Source of the DNA: Trichosporon coremiiforme
Taxonomy: Eukaryota > Basidiomycota > Tremellomycetes > Trichosporonales > Trichosporonaceae
Reading direction: 5' to 3'
Length of the DNA stretch: 64,000 bases
NCBI GenBank assembly: GCA_039545355.1
Contig: BCJJ01000020.1
Span: 124,001 to 188,000, forward strand
Both the position numbers and the translations under genes were made by a program. Under the pieces are notes generated by a model, which worked only from the letters and a program-made list of their open reading frames with translations, was not told the origin of the DNA and made no database searches. This document shows positions 33,427 through 43,152 of the stretch, piece after piece; the stretch's first letter is position 1, and each line of letters begins with the position of its first letter.

Positions 33427-33912
33427 ATGCCTCTGCCCTCAGAGCAGCGAGTGAGCTTCGACTCCTTGCCCGCAAGCTGACATGTAGTCAAACCCTCGAC
33501 AAGAGAACATCCCTACTCCAGCCTCTCTAAAGGTGAGCTAAGCCGTGCCTTTCCAGTGAGCTGATTTCAGTGCTACCCATCACTGCAACCTGGAACGCCT
33601 TTATGCAGCAGTCTTCTTGACAGTGGCGCTGGAAGTGAGTTGCATAAGCAGGCGTGAGCTGCAACTGCCGCAGGGCAGTAAGCTGACATCAGACGCTAGC
33701 CAGTCTTCAAGGCAGAGGTGAGCTGATGTGCTGCGACCACACAGCTGACAAGACCAGGCTCATCTCCACAATTGCGCCGAGCCAAAGAAGGCATACAAAG
33801 GCGCTGTAGACGTAGGGCGGGTAAGCTTCACTCGGTGGTCTGCACATGTTCTGGTGTAGTAAACATACAGTCGTTGCGGAAGCGGTTGGACCGTTGCTCT
33901 TCCGCAACTTGA
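33427..33912 (+). CDS. Candidate micro-exon gene, unknown function
   Basis: Six exons of 24, 45, 64, 25, 68 and 53 nt (33427-33450, 33488-33532, 33571-33634, 33693-33717, 33753-33820, 33860-33912) join in phase from ATG to TGA as a 92-residue protein. The five introns are 37, 38, 58, 35 and 39 nt; four have a CTGAC or CTGAT branch just before the acceptor. The predicted protein is Ser/Pro-rich then basic (RRAKEGIQRRCRRRA), with no known domain. Unspliced, every frame is closed. The unbroken joined frame is moderate evidence; a spliced non-coding RNA is the main alternative. Confidence 0.35.
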
Positions 33913-34175
33913 CACTACTGCTAGGTGACCTGTACGACACTGTTGACTCGAGTACCAGTTGTGCTCCTGGATTCTAAACGTCAACGTGAACGATGTACCA
34001 GTGAAGAACGAGATCGGATCGGTCACAGATCGGCAATCGGCAACTTGAGAGAGACGTTCAGGAACGAGTCTCTGGAGTCAACACACATTTCGTGGTCCAC
34101 TGGCCTAATCCACATCGAACAGAACTGTCTTTTCGCGAGATACAAAATGCATGCTAGTAATGGATATTGCGCTTT

Positions 34176-34739
34176 CTAGTCGCATTGCACCAGTACGGTG
34201 GACAGGTCGAGCCAAACCTCGTAGTCCTTAAGTACTTGTTGAAGCCCGGCTCGGCTCTGCCTCTGTTTGACGACCTTCCTTCGTTGGTCGAATTGCGCGA
34301 CGAAGCGCCGCGAATCCTCAATCACCGCATCGAGATGAGCCGACAAACGCCTGAGCTTCTCGGCTGAAGGGGCTTCCCCCGGGGTTGATAAATAAGTGTC
34401 TGCCCTTTTGCTTCACTCTCGGCCCTGGTCCGCTCCTCCGTAAGTGAGGGATCGCGTTCGTCGTCGGTCGTTGTAGAGGGTAAGAGATGCCGGTCGCTGA
34501 TGACGGAAACGAGAGGAAGAACAGGTTGGAGAGGAGTTGACATTCGTTTGTAAGGCGGGACTGGGCGCTGTGGAGTGGAACACGGCTGTTTGCCTGCGTT
34601 TGGAGATAGCCATCGACTCTGGCTGCGAACTGTTGCGTTTGCGTTTCCGGGCGGAGAATGAAGAAGCTGCAGGTTTGAGGTTGGACTTTGACGGCGCGCA
34701 TCCATGGGTGATGCCGTAGAGACGAGATTCGAAGGCCAT
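34176..34739 (-). CDS. Small uncharacterised gene with an internal TGA or in-frame intron
   Basis: From ATG at 34739 a basic, Ser-rich N-terminus (MAFESRLYGITHGC, SFSARKRKRNSSQPE) runs in one frame to a TGA near 34413, and the same frame resumes to a convincing helical C-terminus (SAEKLRRLSAHLDAVIEDSR, RFVAQFDQRRKVVKQRQSR, LKDYEVWLDLSTVLVQCD) ending at TAG 34176. A 111-nt in-frame intron (34400-34510) would remove the TGA and keep phase, but its donor GTTTCC is poor. Alternatives are an acquired nonsense codon or a different intron. The basic patch and coiled-coil tail suggest a nuclear protein; no family recognised. Confidence 0.45.
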
Positions 34740-35183
34740 CTTGATGATGCAGTTGCAGATTTAACCAAAGAAGTTGAAGAATGCAAGAAGGACAGATTGA
34801 TTGTTTGGCGGCTCTATGCTTGGGGCGAGACGATAGCCAAGGCTGTAGCAGTCCAGGCAGGTAGGCTCACCTGTGTGTGATCAATGGCTTTGGCGCTGTA
34901 AGGTAAAGCGTATTTGGCGGCAAATCAAGCAAGTCCTGAGCGCTGGCTGTGTATACGCCCTATTCAGCTCCGCCAAGAGTTGACAGAGCGCGGCCCCTCC
35001 CTCGTCTTAAATTCTCAGGAAGATAGTGTCGCTTCCTAACTGGCACCAAGCGCAAGGATCGCAGACTGACGTGCAGCCAGCATTAACTTCGGTACGAGAG
35101 GCGTGCTGATGAGACGGGACATGATGTCACGTGATTTGGATTTCCATGCATACATGACTGACCAATTGTAGCCACTATTGTCA
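34740..35183. other. Spacer before tRNA-Leu
   Basis: About 440 nt; no coding or RNA feature seen apart from a possible upstream region for the minus-strand gene at 34739. Confidence 0.3.
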
Positions 35184-35286
35184 GGCAAGATGGCCGAGCG
35201 GTCTAAGGCGCTGTGTTCAGGTTCTCTGCCTTCGGGCAAGTGAATTTCGCAGTCTTCGGGCGTGGGTTCGAATCCCACTCTTGTCA
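35184..35286 (+). tRNA. tRNA-Leu(CAG), intron-containing
   Basis: Acceptor GGCAAGA pairs with TCTTGTC, discriminator A. The D arm GGCCGAGCGGTCTAAGGC is of the class II type. Anticodon stem CTGTG/CGCAG, loop TTCAGG to position 37 (anticodon CAG). A 25-nt intron (35222-35246) with its own CTGCC-TTCGG hairpin follows, then a class II variable arm and T arm GTGGG-TTCGAAT-CCCAC. Confidence 0.93.
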
Positions 35287-35863
35287 AGTTGAGTATTCAG
35301 TTACTCCCTTAACTTTTACGTTTTGAACATTTCTTTCTGGTCGCTCCGGTTTTTAAACGTCAAAGCGCACGCCAGCGAGTCAGGACTCCGAAAGCGTTTT
35401 CCATGGCTGGCTGGCATTCAATCCTCGGGCGAGGGGTCATGGGATCACCAGGGGCAGTGGAGGCGGAGGCTGTCCACAGATCACGGTTAGATCTCTTCCC
35501 CGTGGCCGGGCGTCCTCCTGCGTCTGCACATCTACGACGGTCAGTTCACGCAGTGTTCCAGTGTGCGAAAGAAGGCATCACACAGCGCCATTGGGGAAGC
35601 GATGATCGCATAGGTCTGTGGTCCGCTGATCTCGGGCCCACGTATGACGTCTGAACTCCAATCGGTGCGAGTGCTGGTTCGGGTGTACAGCTGTGCTCGC
35701 TCTTCAGCATGGATCATTCCGTTGAGGGGAGAAAAAGTTGGATACATAACTGCGCAGTTGATCATCAGAGATGTCTGTCACACCCAACCCGCAGCACACC
35801 TTTAAGAACAGCTCGCCCACTCCCTGTTCTCTTCTGTTCTCTCCGCCTCTCTTGCCGACTGAC
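35287..35863. promoter_or_regulatory. Upstream region of the ubiquitin-like-fold gene
   Basis: No gene. The last 60 nt are a pyrimidine-rich leader (CTGTTCTCTTCTGTTCTCTCC) ending in CTGAC just before the chosen ATG. An in-frame ATG at 35771 is an alternative start. Confidence 0.35.
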
Positions 35864-37070
35864 ATGCCTGAGCCAAGCGTGCCACCACCGCCGCGGCGGA
35901 ACGTCCTTTCCCGCGTCCTCCTCAAGCTGCACCTACTCTCCCGACCTGAACCACAGTCAGAAGCTCCCTTACAGCCCTTGTGCGTCTGCGGCCACCCTCC
36001 GCACGGCACCGAGCCACACATCAAGCCCTTCCTACCGCGTTCTCCGCCCGAGCCTGAGTTGGAAAACTGGCCCGAGGGCACGCCCGAGGCGCGCGACCCC
36101 GTTCCGGCGTACACGCCCCCAGGAGTGCCGTCACGCGTGCGGCACGAGGTCGTCGGCCCGACGCTGGCGCCATGGACCAAGGCGGCCGAGAGCTGGGGTG
36201 CGTGCGAGAGAGAGCATGAGCGTGAGTCCGTCGTGGAACGGACCGTGGAAGTTTGGGGAGGACCGGTGTGTAGAGGGGCAATTTTTGGAGGGTGACGGCT
36301 GACGACAGACTTCCTCATCAAGGTCCGCCTCGGGCAGCACAAGCGCGTGTACTGCCTCCCGTGGCGGGGGAAAAGAACTACGTTCGGACACATCAAGGCC
36401 AAGTTTGCGCACGACATTTACAAGTACTTAGGTCTTGGGCCGGTGTTTCTCGAGTAGGTCTTCCGCTGCCAGGATTGGAGCGAGGAGCTGACTCCACTCC
36501 AGACTCTGGATCCACGGCCACCGTGTCCCAGACCATGACGTTCCGGCAGCCCATGGCGTGAAGCACCGTGACGTGATCGAGTGTCGCGTCGTGCCGCAGC
36601 TCCTCTGCACACCGCTGCCGTTGTACGCCGACGTGCCGCCGCTACCTCTCGTGTCTTAGGAAGTGCTGTACGCTCCGCTCGTCCCACAGGTGTCCAGCAC
36701 TAGGTCGAGACGGGACAGCAGCAAGAGTGCGACCTATGGCGACACGGAGCCGAACGCGCCCAGTCACCACCGCCCGTCTTCCTGCTTCGTCGTCGACGGT
36801 GAGAGCCCTCGTCCCACGAACTGTTCTATCGCGGGGCCGTCTATCAAGCCCTTGAGCCCCCCAGCGAGCCGCCGCGTACCCACGATCACCGGTGCTGGTC
36901 TCTCGAGGAGCCGCAGTGCAAGCAGCGCCTGCACCAGCGGCCCCGCTAGCCCCGTCACTAGCGCCTGTGGCGCTGAGTTGACGGAGGAGAGCTTCCGCAG
37001 TGCGCCGATTCCGGAGGGAGGGAAGGTCGCGTCCTGGCTCAAAGCACTGGTCGACTGGCGCCGAGCCTGA
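35864..37070 (+). CDS. Uncharacterised protein with a ubiquitin-like fold segment
   Basis: Four exons (35864-36221, 36309-36453, 36503-36650, 36690-37070; introns 87, 49 and 39 nt) give 343 residues. The N-terminus is Pro-rich. Residues about 118-200 (FLIKVRLGQHKRVYCLPWRG, HIKAKFAHDIYKYLGLGP, LWIHGHRVPDHDVPAAHGVK, HRDVIECRVVP) follow the strand-strand-helix-strand order of ubiquitin-like domains, with the usual late D and gV.d.DvIe pattern. This is a fold inference, not a family match. The tail is Ser/Pro-rich and ends FRSAPIPEGGKVASWLKALV plus DWRRA. If the last intron is retained, translation stops at TAG 36657, giving a 219-residue form. An ATG at 35771 would add 31 residues. Confidence 0.6.
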
Positions 37071-37635
37071 CGCAGACCACCGCTAGTTCCGAGTCCGTAT
37101 CTCTCACGCTCACACCATCCATTACACCACAAGCTCAGTTCCAAACTCCATCACCTGTTAAAGTCACCACCCGCCAATCGCTCGAAGATGTAACCATACC
37201 ACCCTCATCAAGACCCAAGCATGTATAATCCGTCACCTTTGTCGACGTATCGTCTCATCACTGCACTCCTTGTATAACCTCGCATCGCCATGTCTCGTAA
37301 GATAACCACGATCCCATAGCCAAAAGTGCCCGCACCCGATATGACACGACCCTCACCGGAGCCTGGTCCACGCACTCAAGCGACTCCGTACCCGCGTCAT
37401 GCACTCTGTACCATGCAGCTTAGAGCACTGACCAACCTGACGTGGCGCAGGACGTACTGGCGAGAGCGTGCTGTGAAAAGGATGACTTGCGCCCCCATCC
37501 GACCTTCACCGCCCGTCCCCACCAACCGCCACTCCACCAACACTCCCGTTTCCAACCTTCTTTTCAATCGTCTAGCTCCCCTTTCACTTCCGTGACCTCG
37601 CCCGCACCCCAGACACGCAAAAGAGAGGGCAAAAA
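37071..37635. other. Spacer before tRNA-Ser
   Basis: Presumed 3' untranslated region and spacer of about 565 nt; no feature recognised. Confidence 0.3.
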
Positions 37636-37744
37636 CGATGTTGACATGATTCGAACATGTGCTCCCGAAGGAAATTGATGGAACCGTCGCTTCTCAGCGA
37701 CATCGAGTTCTAGTCAATCGCGTTAACCACTCCGCCACAACACC
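37636..37744 (-). tRNA. tRNA-Ser(AGA), intron-containing
   Basis: Minus strand: acceptor GGTGTTG/CAACATC (one G:U), discriminator G. Class II D arm GCGGAGTGGTTAACGC, anticodon stem ATTGA/TCAAT, loop CTAGAA to position 37 (anticodon AGA). A 28-nt intron (37680-37707) contains a GTCGCT-GAGA-AGCGAC hairpin. Long variable arm and T arm ACATG-TTCGAAT-CATGT complete the fold. Confidence 0.93.
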
Positions 37745-38465
37745 GGAAGATGTCTGTTATTTTCAGAGCAGGAGCATGTACACGCCGTGGGTCGAAATCG
37801 CGTCTAATGCTATGTATACGGCCCGCAGATGGCTCAGAGAAGGGCGAGTTGAGACTGAGGATGAGGGGTGAGAGCAAGGTGAAATGGGAGGAGGATTGAA
37901 GTCCGGGAAATCGGTCTCAAACGACCGTAACGGAACAGCGGCGTACTTGAATACTATCCATGAGGCTCGATGCTGACCAGGCGTAGGACTCCGGGCTAGA
38001 TCCGCCTCCCAAGAGTCCTGTTTGCGTGCGTTGTGAATCAGGCAGCGCGCAGAATTGGCCGGTCGTGACATGCCTCTCATCTCGGCCGGTTTCTGACAGG
38101 CTCGGGCAATTTCCCGCCCTTCCCTTGTTACCAACTCCCACTCACTAACTTACCGAACTTGCTCCTTCTGTGCATGTTGTTGGTGGTCGAGACGCGTCAC
38201 ACGTGCACAGCATACATAAACTTGCAGGGTCAGGCATGGTTGGGAGACGTGTCCCGTTGTCGTGGATGAAAAGTTAGTGTTGAGGCTGATGGATCGGAGA
38301 CGGCCCGAATGCAGCTATTCCGGCGATCTCGGTCCTGGCCGGTGGGCCGGCATCTAACGTCACTCATCGGGCTGTTGTCGTTTCGCCAGCGCGTCTTGCT
38401 TCCTCTCATCTCATCTTCTCAAGTAATTCTTCTCCACTACTCTGACACCCTTTAAGCAAGTCACC
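37745..38465. promoter_or_regulatory. Upstream region of the acetyltransferase gene
   Basis: About 720 nt without a coding feature. The last 60 nt before the ATG are CT-rich (CTTCCTCTCATCTCATCTTC), the usual leader in this window. Confidence 0.35.
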
Positions 38466-39566
38466 ATGGCCACCGGCATCTCAACCCCTGTGACGGGGAC
38501 CTCGACCCCCGCGCCCCGCATCTCCCACACGCTCCACGACCTCCCCCTCGCCGAGCCCCAAGTCACACCAGCCAAGGAGGACGACACGTCCACGCTGGTG
38601 GCCATGCGCGCAGGCAAGCCCTACGTCGCCGGAGACTCCTACCTCGACAAGTTGAGGAACCACGCCCTCGCCCTCCTGCAGAAAGGCAACATGGAGCTCG
38701 ACATGGGCCGCCGCATGGCCATGTGGAAGGGATTCCTCGACCTCAGGTACAATGGACAGAACAGGATCTTTATCGCGGCGCCATTTTTGTGTGAATATGT
38801 GAGTACACTGCACAGACGGCCGCAGGCTGGCTGTGTTCTGCTCCTCTCTCTCTCGAGCTCCCTCCTTTGGCCTGGCAGCTGGGTTTGAAGCATCCCGGCA
38901 GTTGGGAGACGAGGAGGTAAGATGGCCAAGCGCCAGACGACCGGGAACTCTAGTGGAGGCCCGGGGACGGCGGAAATGAAGCGCACGGAGCAGAGACAGC
39001 TTGGAGGATTACAGCGAAGCTAACTCGCAGGGCTTCAACGTCTCGATCGGCGACGACGTGTTCATCGGTCCGAACGCGACCTTCCTGGACGTGTGCCCCA
39101 GTGAGTGTCATCGCTCTCAACTTCCTCCCTTCTCCAATGTCACTCCGCTCCCGCTTCCGGATAGATGGTCTTTGGAGGGATGAGGTATCATTCCCGAGTC
39201 ATGGGGGGACGCTGCTGTCTCGAGGGAATGGCGCTGACAGTCTCAGTCCGCATCGGCAACCGCACGATGATCGGCGCCAACGCGCAATTCTACACCCCCC
39301 AGCACCCCATCATGCCCGAGGAGCGCGACGGCCTGAACGGCGCGGAATGGGCGTCCCCCATTACGATCGGCGACGACGTCTGGGTCGGCGGCGGCGTCAT
39401 CATTCTCGGCGGCGTCACTATTGGCGACGGGTGCACTATTGGTGCCGGGAGCGTTGTCACCAAGGACGTGCCGCCTCGCTCTGTTGTGGTCGGCAACCCG
39501 GCTAGGGTCGTCAAGACGCTGCCTCTGCCTGACAAGAAGAAGGACAAGAAGGAGGAGGCTAAGTAG
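38466..39566 (+). CDS. Maltose/galactoside O-acetyltransferase family protein (hexapeptide repeat)
   Basis: Transfers acetyl from acetyl-CoA to a sugar hydroxyl; fungal members of the LacA/Maa/NodL family have poorly known substrates and are cytosolic. Three exons: 38466-38798, 39031-39100, 39247-39566 (introns 232 and 146 nt); 240 residues. A disordered Thr/Pro-rich N-terminus is followed by the maltose-acetyltransferase domain (MRAGKPYVAGDSYLDKLRNH, residues about 47-75). The left-handed beta-helix follows: FNVSIGDDVFIGPNATFLD, IRIGNRTMIGANAQFYTP with the catalytic His in TPQHPI, ITIGDDVWVGGGVIILGGV, TIGDGCTIGAGSVVTKDVP and VVVGNPARVVK. It ends in a KKKDKKEEAK tail. Convergent with eIF1A. 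Confidence 0.88.
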
Positions 39567-39807
39567 TAGAGTCTGGGACGAGTGAGCGATTGTAGATTGC
39601 CCCAGAGGCTTAGAATGAACATTGTTGCGATCCGAGCTGCTCAACTGTGTCCTATCATGGACTGTGACAAGAAACTGGTTAGTGGCCGCTCAATCTTATA
39701 CCCCTCTAGAGTCTATCGCCACAAATAGATACATAAGCCTCGCGGCACAGGGTACGTATAATGTGGTGTGGTCCAGGCGGACGCAACGGGAAGGATGTCG
39801 GAGAACT

Positions 39808-40664
39808 CTCTGTAGGTTAGCTTCGTAAGAGCAAACAGGCAGCTTTGACGGCCGGGCAACCGCCTCCGTCGAACTCACAAAGGTCGTCAATCTCAGCCTC
39901 CTCGAACTCGATGCCGCCCTCCTCGTCCGAGGAGCCGGCGTCGCCATCGGCGGCCTCGTTGATGGTGAAGTCGGACTTGAGTTCGCCGTAAGTCTTGAGG
40001 TTGCGCGCCTCGTCGGGCGTGTAGCGGTGGATCACGTCGGCCTTGTCGTCCTGGAACTCGCGGAGCGAGAGGAGGATGATGTCACCGGTCGTGATCCAGA
40101 CCTGTTTGTTAGCTGCATGCTTACTGGAACTGGCAGCTGTGGTGGCGCTGGGAGTCATGGCGGTGTGGGCGGTCCGAGGAAGACGCGCTCAGACGTCATC
40201 ACATCCTTGTCGCGCGACCACTCATTGCAAGCCGACGCACCTTCTTGCGCATCTGGCCACGGATCTGACCAAGACGCGTCTCGCCGTCCTGGCACTTGGC
40301 CTCTAACCGGCCGTTTCCGAGCATCTTGACGACCTGAGCGTACTCTATCGTGTCAGCTTGCGAAACCCCGCAGCCGCTCACCCTGTCCGTCCTCCTTGAA
40401 GACGAGCTCGCGCTTGTCGCCCTCGCCGTCGTTCTTTCCCCTACGCCTGTTCTTGCCTCCCTGTACACGTCAGCGAGTGTTCTCCTGGTCGGACGACTGA
40501 GGTGGCGGGGCGATGAAGGAGGTCCGGAGAAGGACTTCCGATGTGCACATCGCGCCGCCACCCGATACCCGACCGAAACGGATTTCGCGCACCTTTCCTT
40601 TAGCCTGGGATTGTCAGCTGGTGTTTCCCGCGCTCTGAATCAGCTCCGCACACACCTTGGGCAT
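39808..40664 (-). CDS. TIF11: Translation initiation factor eIF1A
   Basis: Binds the A site of the 40S subunit during scanning and start-codon selection. Six coding exons: 40656-40664 (9 nt), 40593-40604 (12 nt), 40382-40460, 40241-40344, 39879-40101 and 39808-39809; 142 residues, as expected. The N-terminus [17 protein letters not shown] matches the universal eIF1A start only when both micro-exons are included. The OB-fold core is [39 protein letters not shown] and [20 protein letters not shown]; the tail is acidic and ends EAEIDDL. The stop codon TAG is assembled by splicing: T at 39879 joins AG at 39808-39809 across a 69-nt intron with perfect GTGAGT...GCTAACCTACAG signals. Without that splice the protein would gain 20 unrelated residues. 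Confidence 0.93.
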
Positions 40665-41230
40665 TGTGATGAATGGGTTGTGGTTATTGTTGAGAACGAG
40701 CCTCTCCACAATGAGAACGGTGCCGCTGCACGCTGGCGGTGGATTGTATTTCTTTGCGGCGGAACCTTTTTTACCGGTTACGTAAGTGTTTCTGGTCCTC
40801 TTGAGTCACTCTTTTCATGACCTCCAACGTCACTCTGTTCAAGATGAGCTCGGGTCCGACATTCTGCATGCGACATGAAACGACCCAAGCAATGCTTCTG
40901 CACGAAGAATGCGACTGCGCGGTGAGCAGCCGCCCAAAATGAAGGAGCACCATGAGGTCAGGGCTAGCGAGAGGGCTACACAAGACGACAAAAAACTAAA
41001 AGGGAAGCCAGTGCGGGGTCTCCGCACTCCCTTTCGTCATACGTGACCTCTTCGTGTGACGAAGTTGATCTTATGCCTTGCAGTCATCGCATGTCTGTCG
41101 CTTACCGGAGTGCTTCGTCATCGTATTGCAGACCTTAGTTAGCTCCCTTCCTGCTCGTCTGCTGCCACTGACGTGCGTGTTATCAGGAAGACCGAAGAGC
41201 AACTCCCGATACCGGAAGACGCCTTCTTCG
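40665..41230. promoter_or_regulatory. Divergent region between eIF1A and the RING gene
   Basis: About 570 nt. A plus-strand intron may lie at about 41137-41192 (GTTAGCT donor, CTGAC branch, TATCAG end), suggesting a 5' exon of the RING gene. The opposite strand shows a short Cys-containing frame at 41071-41271 that I do not accept as a gene. Confidence 0.3.
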
Positions 41231-42559
41231 ATGCAGATTAGGCACACGAAATACTTCCGCGCCTTCGCCACCGCGCCCGCCTACTTCGCTCCGGGTAACG
41301 TAACTTGGATGCCTGATGAACGCTCTGAGCGATCACCAAGCCGCCTTGTCACACCATCGCCCACACCCATGCCGCCAGGCTCCCCGTCGCGGCACGGCAG
41401 GTCGCACGAACAACGCTCGCACGACATCTGGACCGAGGAGCACGCAGCCCCGACGCTCGCTGACGTCGTCCTTCCTCCCCGCCGCCGACTGAGGGACGGC
41501 ACCCGCGCCTCGAGCCCGAAGCGGGCGCGTACCCGTTCAACGCGCTCCGGCACGTCGACCGACATAGAAACAGTTGACGAGGAGCAGCAAAGACGCTTAC
41601 CACGATTACGCACGCGCGAGCGGGCTGATCCGCGTAGCGCATCTCCCGACCGACCACCACCACAAGAGGAACGCCCTCCACCTTCCCCGCATTCGGCTCC
41701 ACACGATCCGGTAGCTGCACAAGGCGCATTCGCACCCTTTGCCAGCCCACGGAGTACCCGCAGCACAAGCAGTGACGACCTTCCGCGACGCTTCACGGCC
41801 CAGGAGAAGGGCAAGGGGCGCGCGATGACGCCGGAAGTGATCGAGATTCCGGACGACGAGCCGGGCATGAACGAGAGTATCCAGTTCCTGGACCATGTGC
41901 CTGCTCCGCCCAGGCCAGTGAAGGAGGTGCAGAGCGCTATCGATGAGGACGATGCGCTGTCCGCTTTCAGTGAGCTGCGAATGCTCGCCACTTAGCTGAC
42001 GCCAGACTGCCCCGTGTGCTTCTGTCCGCCGACGGCGCCGGCACTGACGCCGTGCGGGCATGTGTTGTGCTACTCGTGTCTGCACAGTTCGATGGTCGCC
42101 TCGCTCGGACGACAGGTGAACCCTTGGCCGGACGCGCCTAGAGGTCGTGGCCGGGGAAGGGGACGAGGAAGAGGACGAGGAAGGCACGCCGCCCAGCCGC
42201 CACACTGGACCGAGGACCAGATACGAGATCGCGCGCGCTCAGAGGCTGCAGAGAGGCATCAGGCGCAGTACGAGGCGTCCGGAATGAGTGCAGCTGATGC
42301 GGCTGCGGCTGCGGCTGGAGACGAGGGGCCGCGCGTCGATAACCCCGTCAAGGGGCTGTGGCACGTCGGTGATGGCTGGGTCATCGAGGGTGAATGTCCT
42401 GTGAGTACAAGCTGTGTTTATGATGTCGTTAGCTGACAACAGGTATGCCGCAAACCGATTCCAGGAGGACTGGGACCTATAGGTTCGAAGATGGGGAGTG
42501 TGATCCTGCTCGAGTCACGAGTGCGGTATGCAGGCGAAGACGAGGCGAGGGGAGGTTAG
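41231..42559 (+). CDS. RING-finger protein with SUMO-interacting-like motif (possible STUbL)
   Basis: Putative E3 ubiquitin ligase. Exons 41231-41969, 42006-42400 and 42443-42559 (introns 36 and 42 nt) give 416 residues from the ATG at 41231; ATGs at 41309 and 41078 are alternatives, so the start is uncertain. The N-terminal half is disordered and Arg/Ser/Pro-rich. PEVIEIPDDEPG near residue 205 matches a SUMO-interacting motif (hydrophobic core plus acidic flank), as in Slx8/RNF4-type ligases. The C3HC4 RING begins NCPVCFCPPTAPALTPCGHV, continues LCYSC, and closes with ECPVCRKPIPGG, with about 105 residues inserted between the sixth and seventh ligands, including an (RG)n tract from [17 protein letters not shown] codons. 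Substrate unknown. Confidence 0.7.
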
Positions 42560-43152
42560 GCGGAAGTGGCTGAGGCTGGAGCACAGACTTCGGCTGGATC
42601 AAGGCATGACGTTGGGCCGAGGGCTATCCCGAGGGGCATAGGCCGGGTGAGTCGCAGTTTGCCGCTTGTGGATGCCGCCGGCATCGGCCTGGAAGCCCGA
42701 TGGCCATAGGATAGATCCGACATGTTGTTCGTACGTCGAATCGACGAATTGTACTTGTGTACCCTGGCTGCTCTGTACATAGACGCATGTAAGATTGACA
42801 TCTGCCCTCTCGGTGCTTGGTGCTTGATGCTTGGTGCTTGGTTTGCTCGACGTCCTCGTGCACATTGTGGAAGTCACTCGAAGTAAGGGCTTTACAGATT
42901 TCAGGGCGGTGGATTATCGGAACAACGCGGGGTTATTAGGAAATCCCCTCCGAGTCACTAATACTTTCAGGCACGCCCGCTGCCATCTCGGCACGGGGAT
43001 TACGAGTCGGGCTGCTCTCGGATTTTTTGGCACGCGCTCAAAAGACACCCCGCAAGGCAAGACATAGCCGTCCGCAACATCGTCCTTCGACAACCGCTAT
43101 CCCACCCCCACTCCCAACACAGCCCCCCTAAGGGCTCCCCCTCCCCATCACC
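42560..43152. promoter_or_regulatory. Upstream region of the PPR gene
   Basis: About 590 nt with no coding evidence. GCTTGGTGCTTGATGCTTGG is a short imperfect tandem repeat near 42815-42842. The last 40 nt before the ATG are C-rich leader. Confidence 0.35.

Noticed and set aside
41071..41271. Minus-strand Cys-containing frame (VCLICIEEGVFRYRELLFGL) at the 5' end of the RING gene
   Set aside because: No ATG, a stop just upstream, overlaps the plus-strand coding or promoter region, and the cysteines do not form a complete finger.
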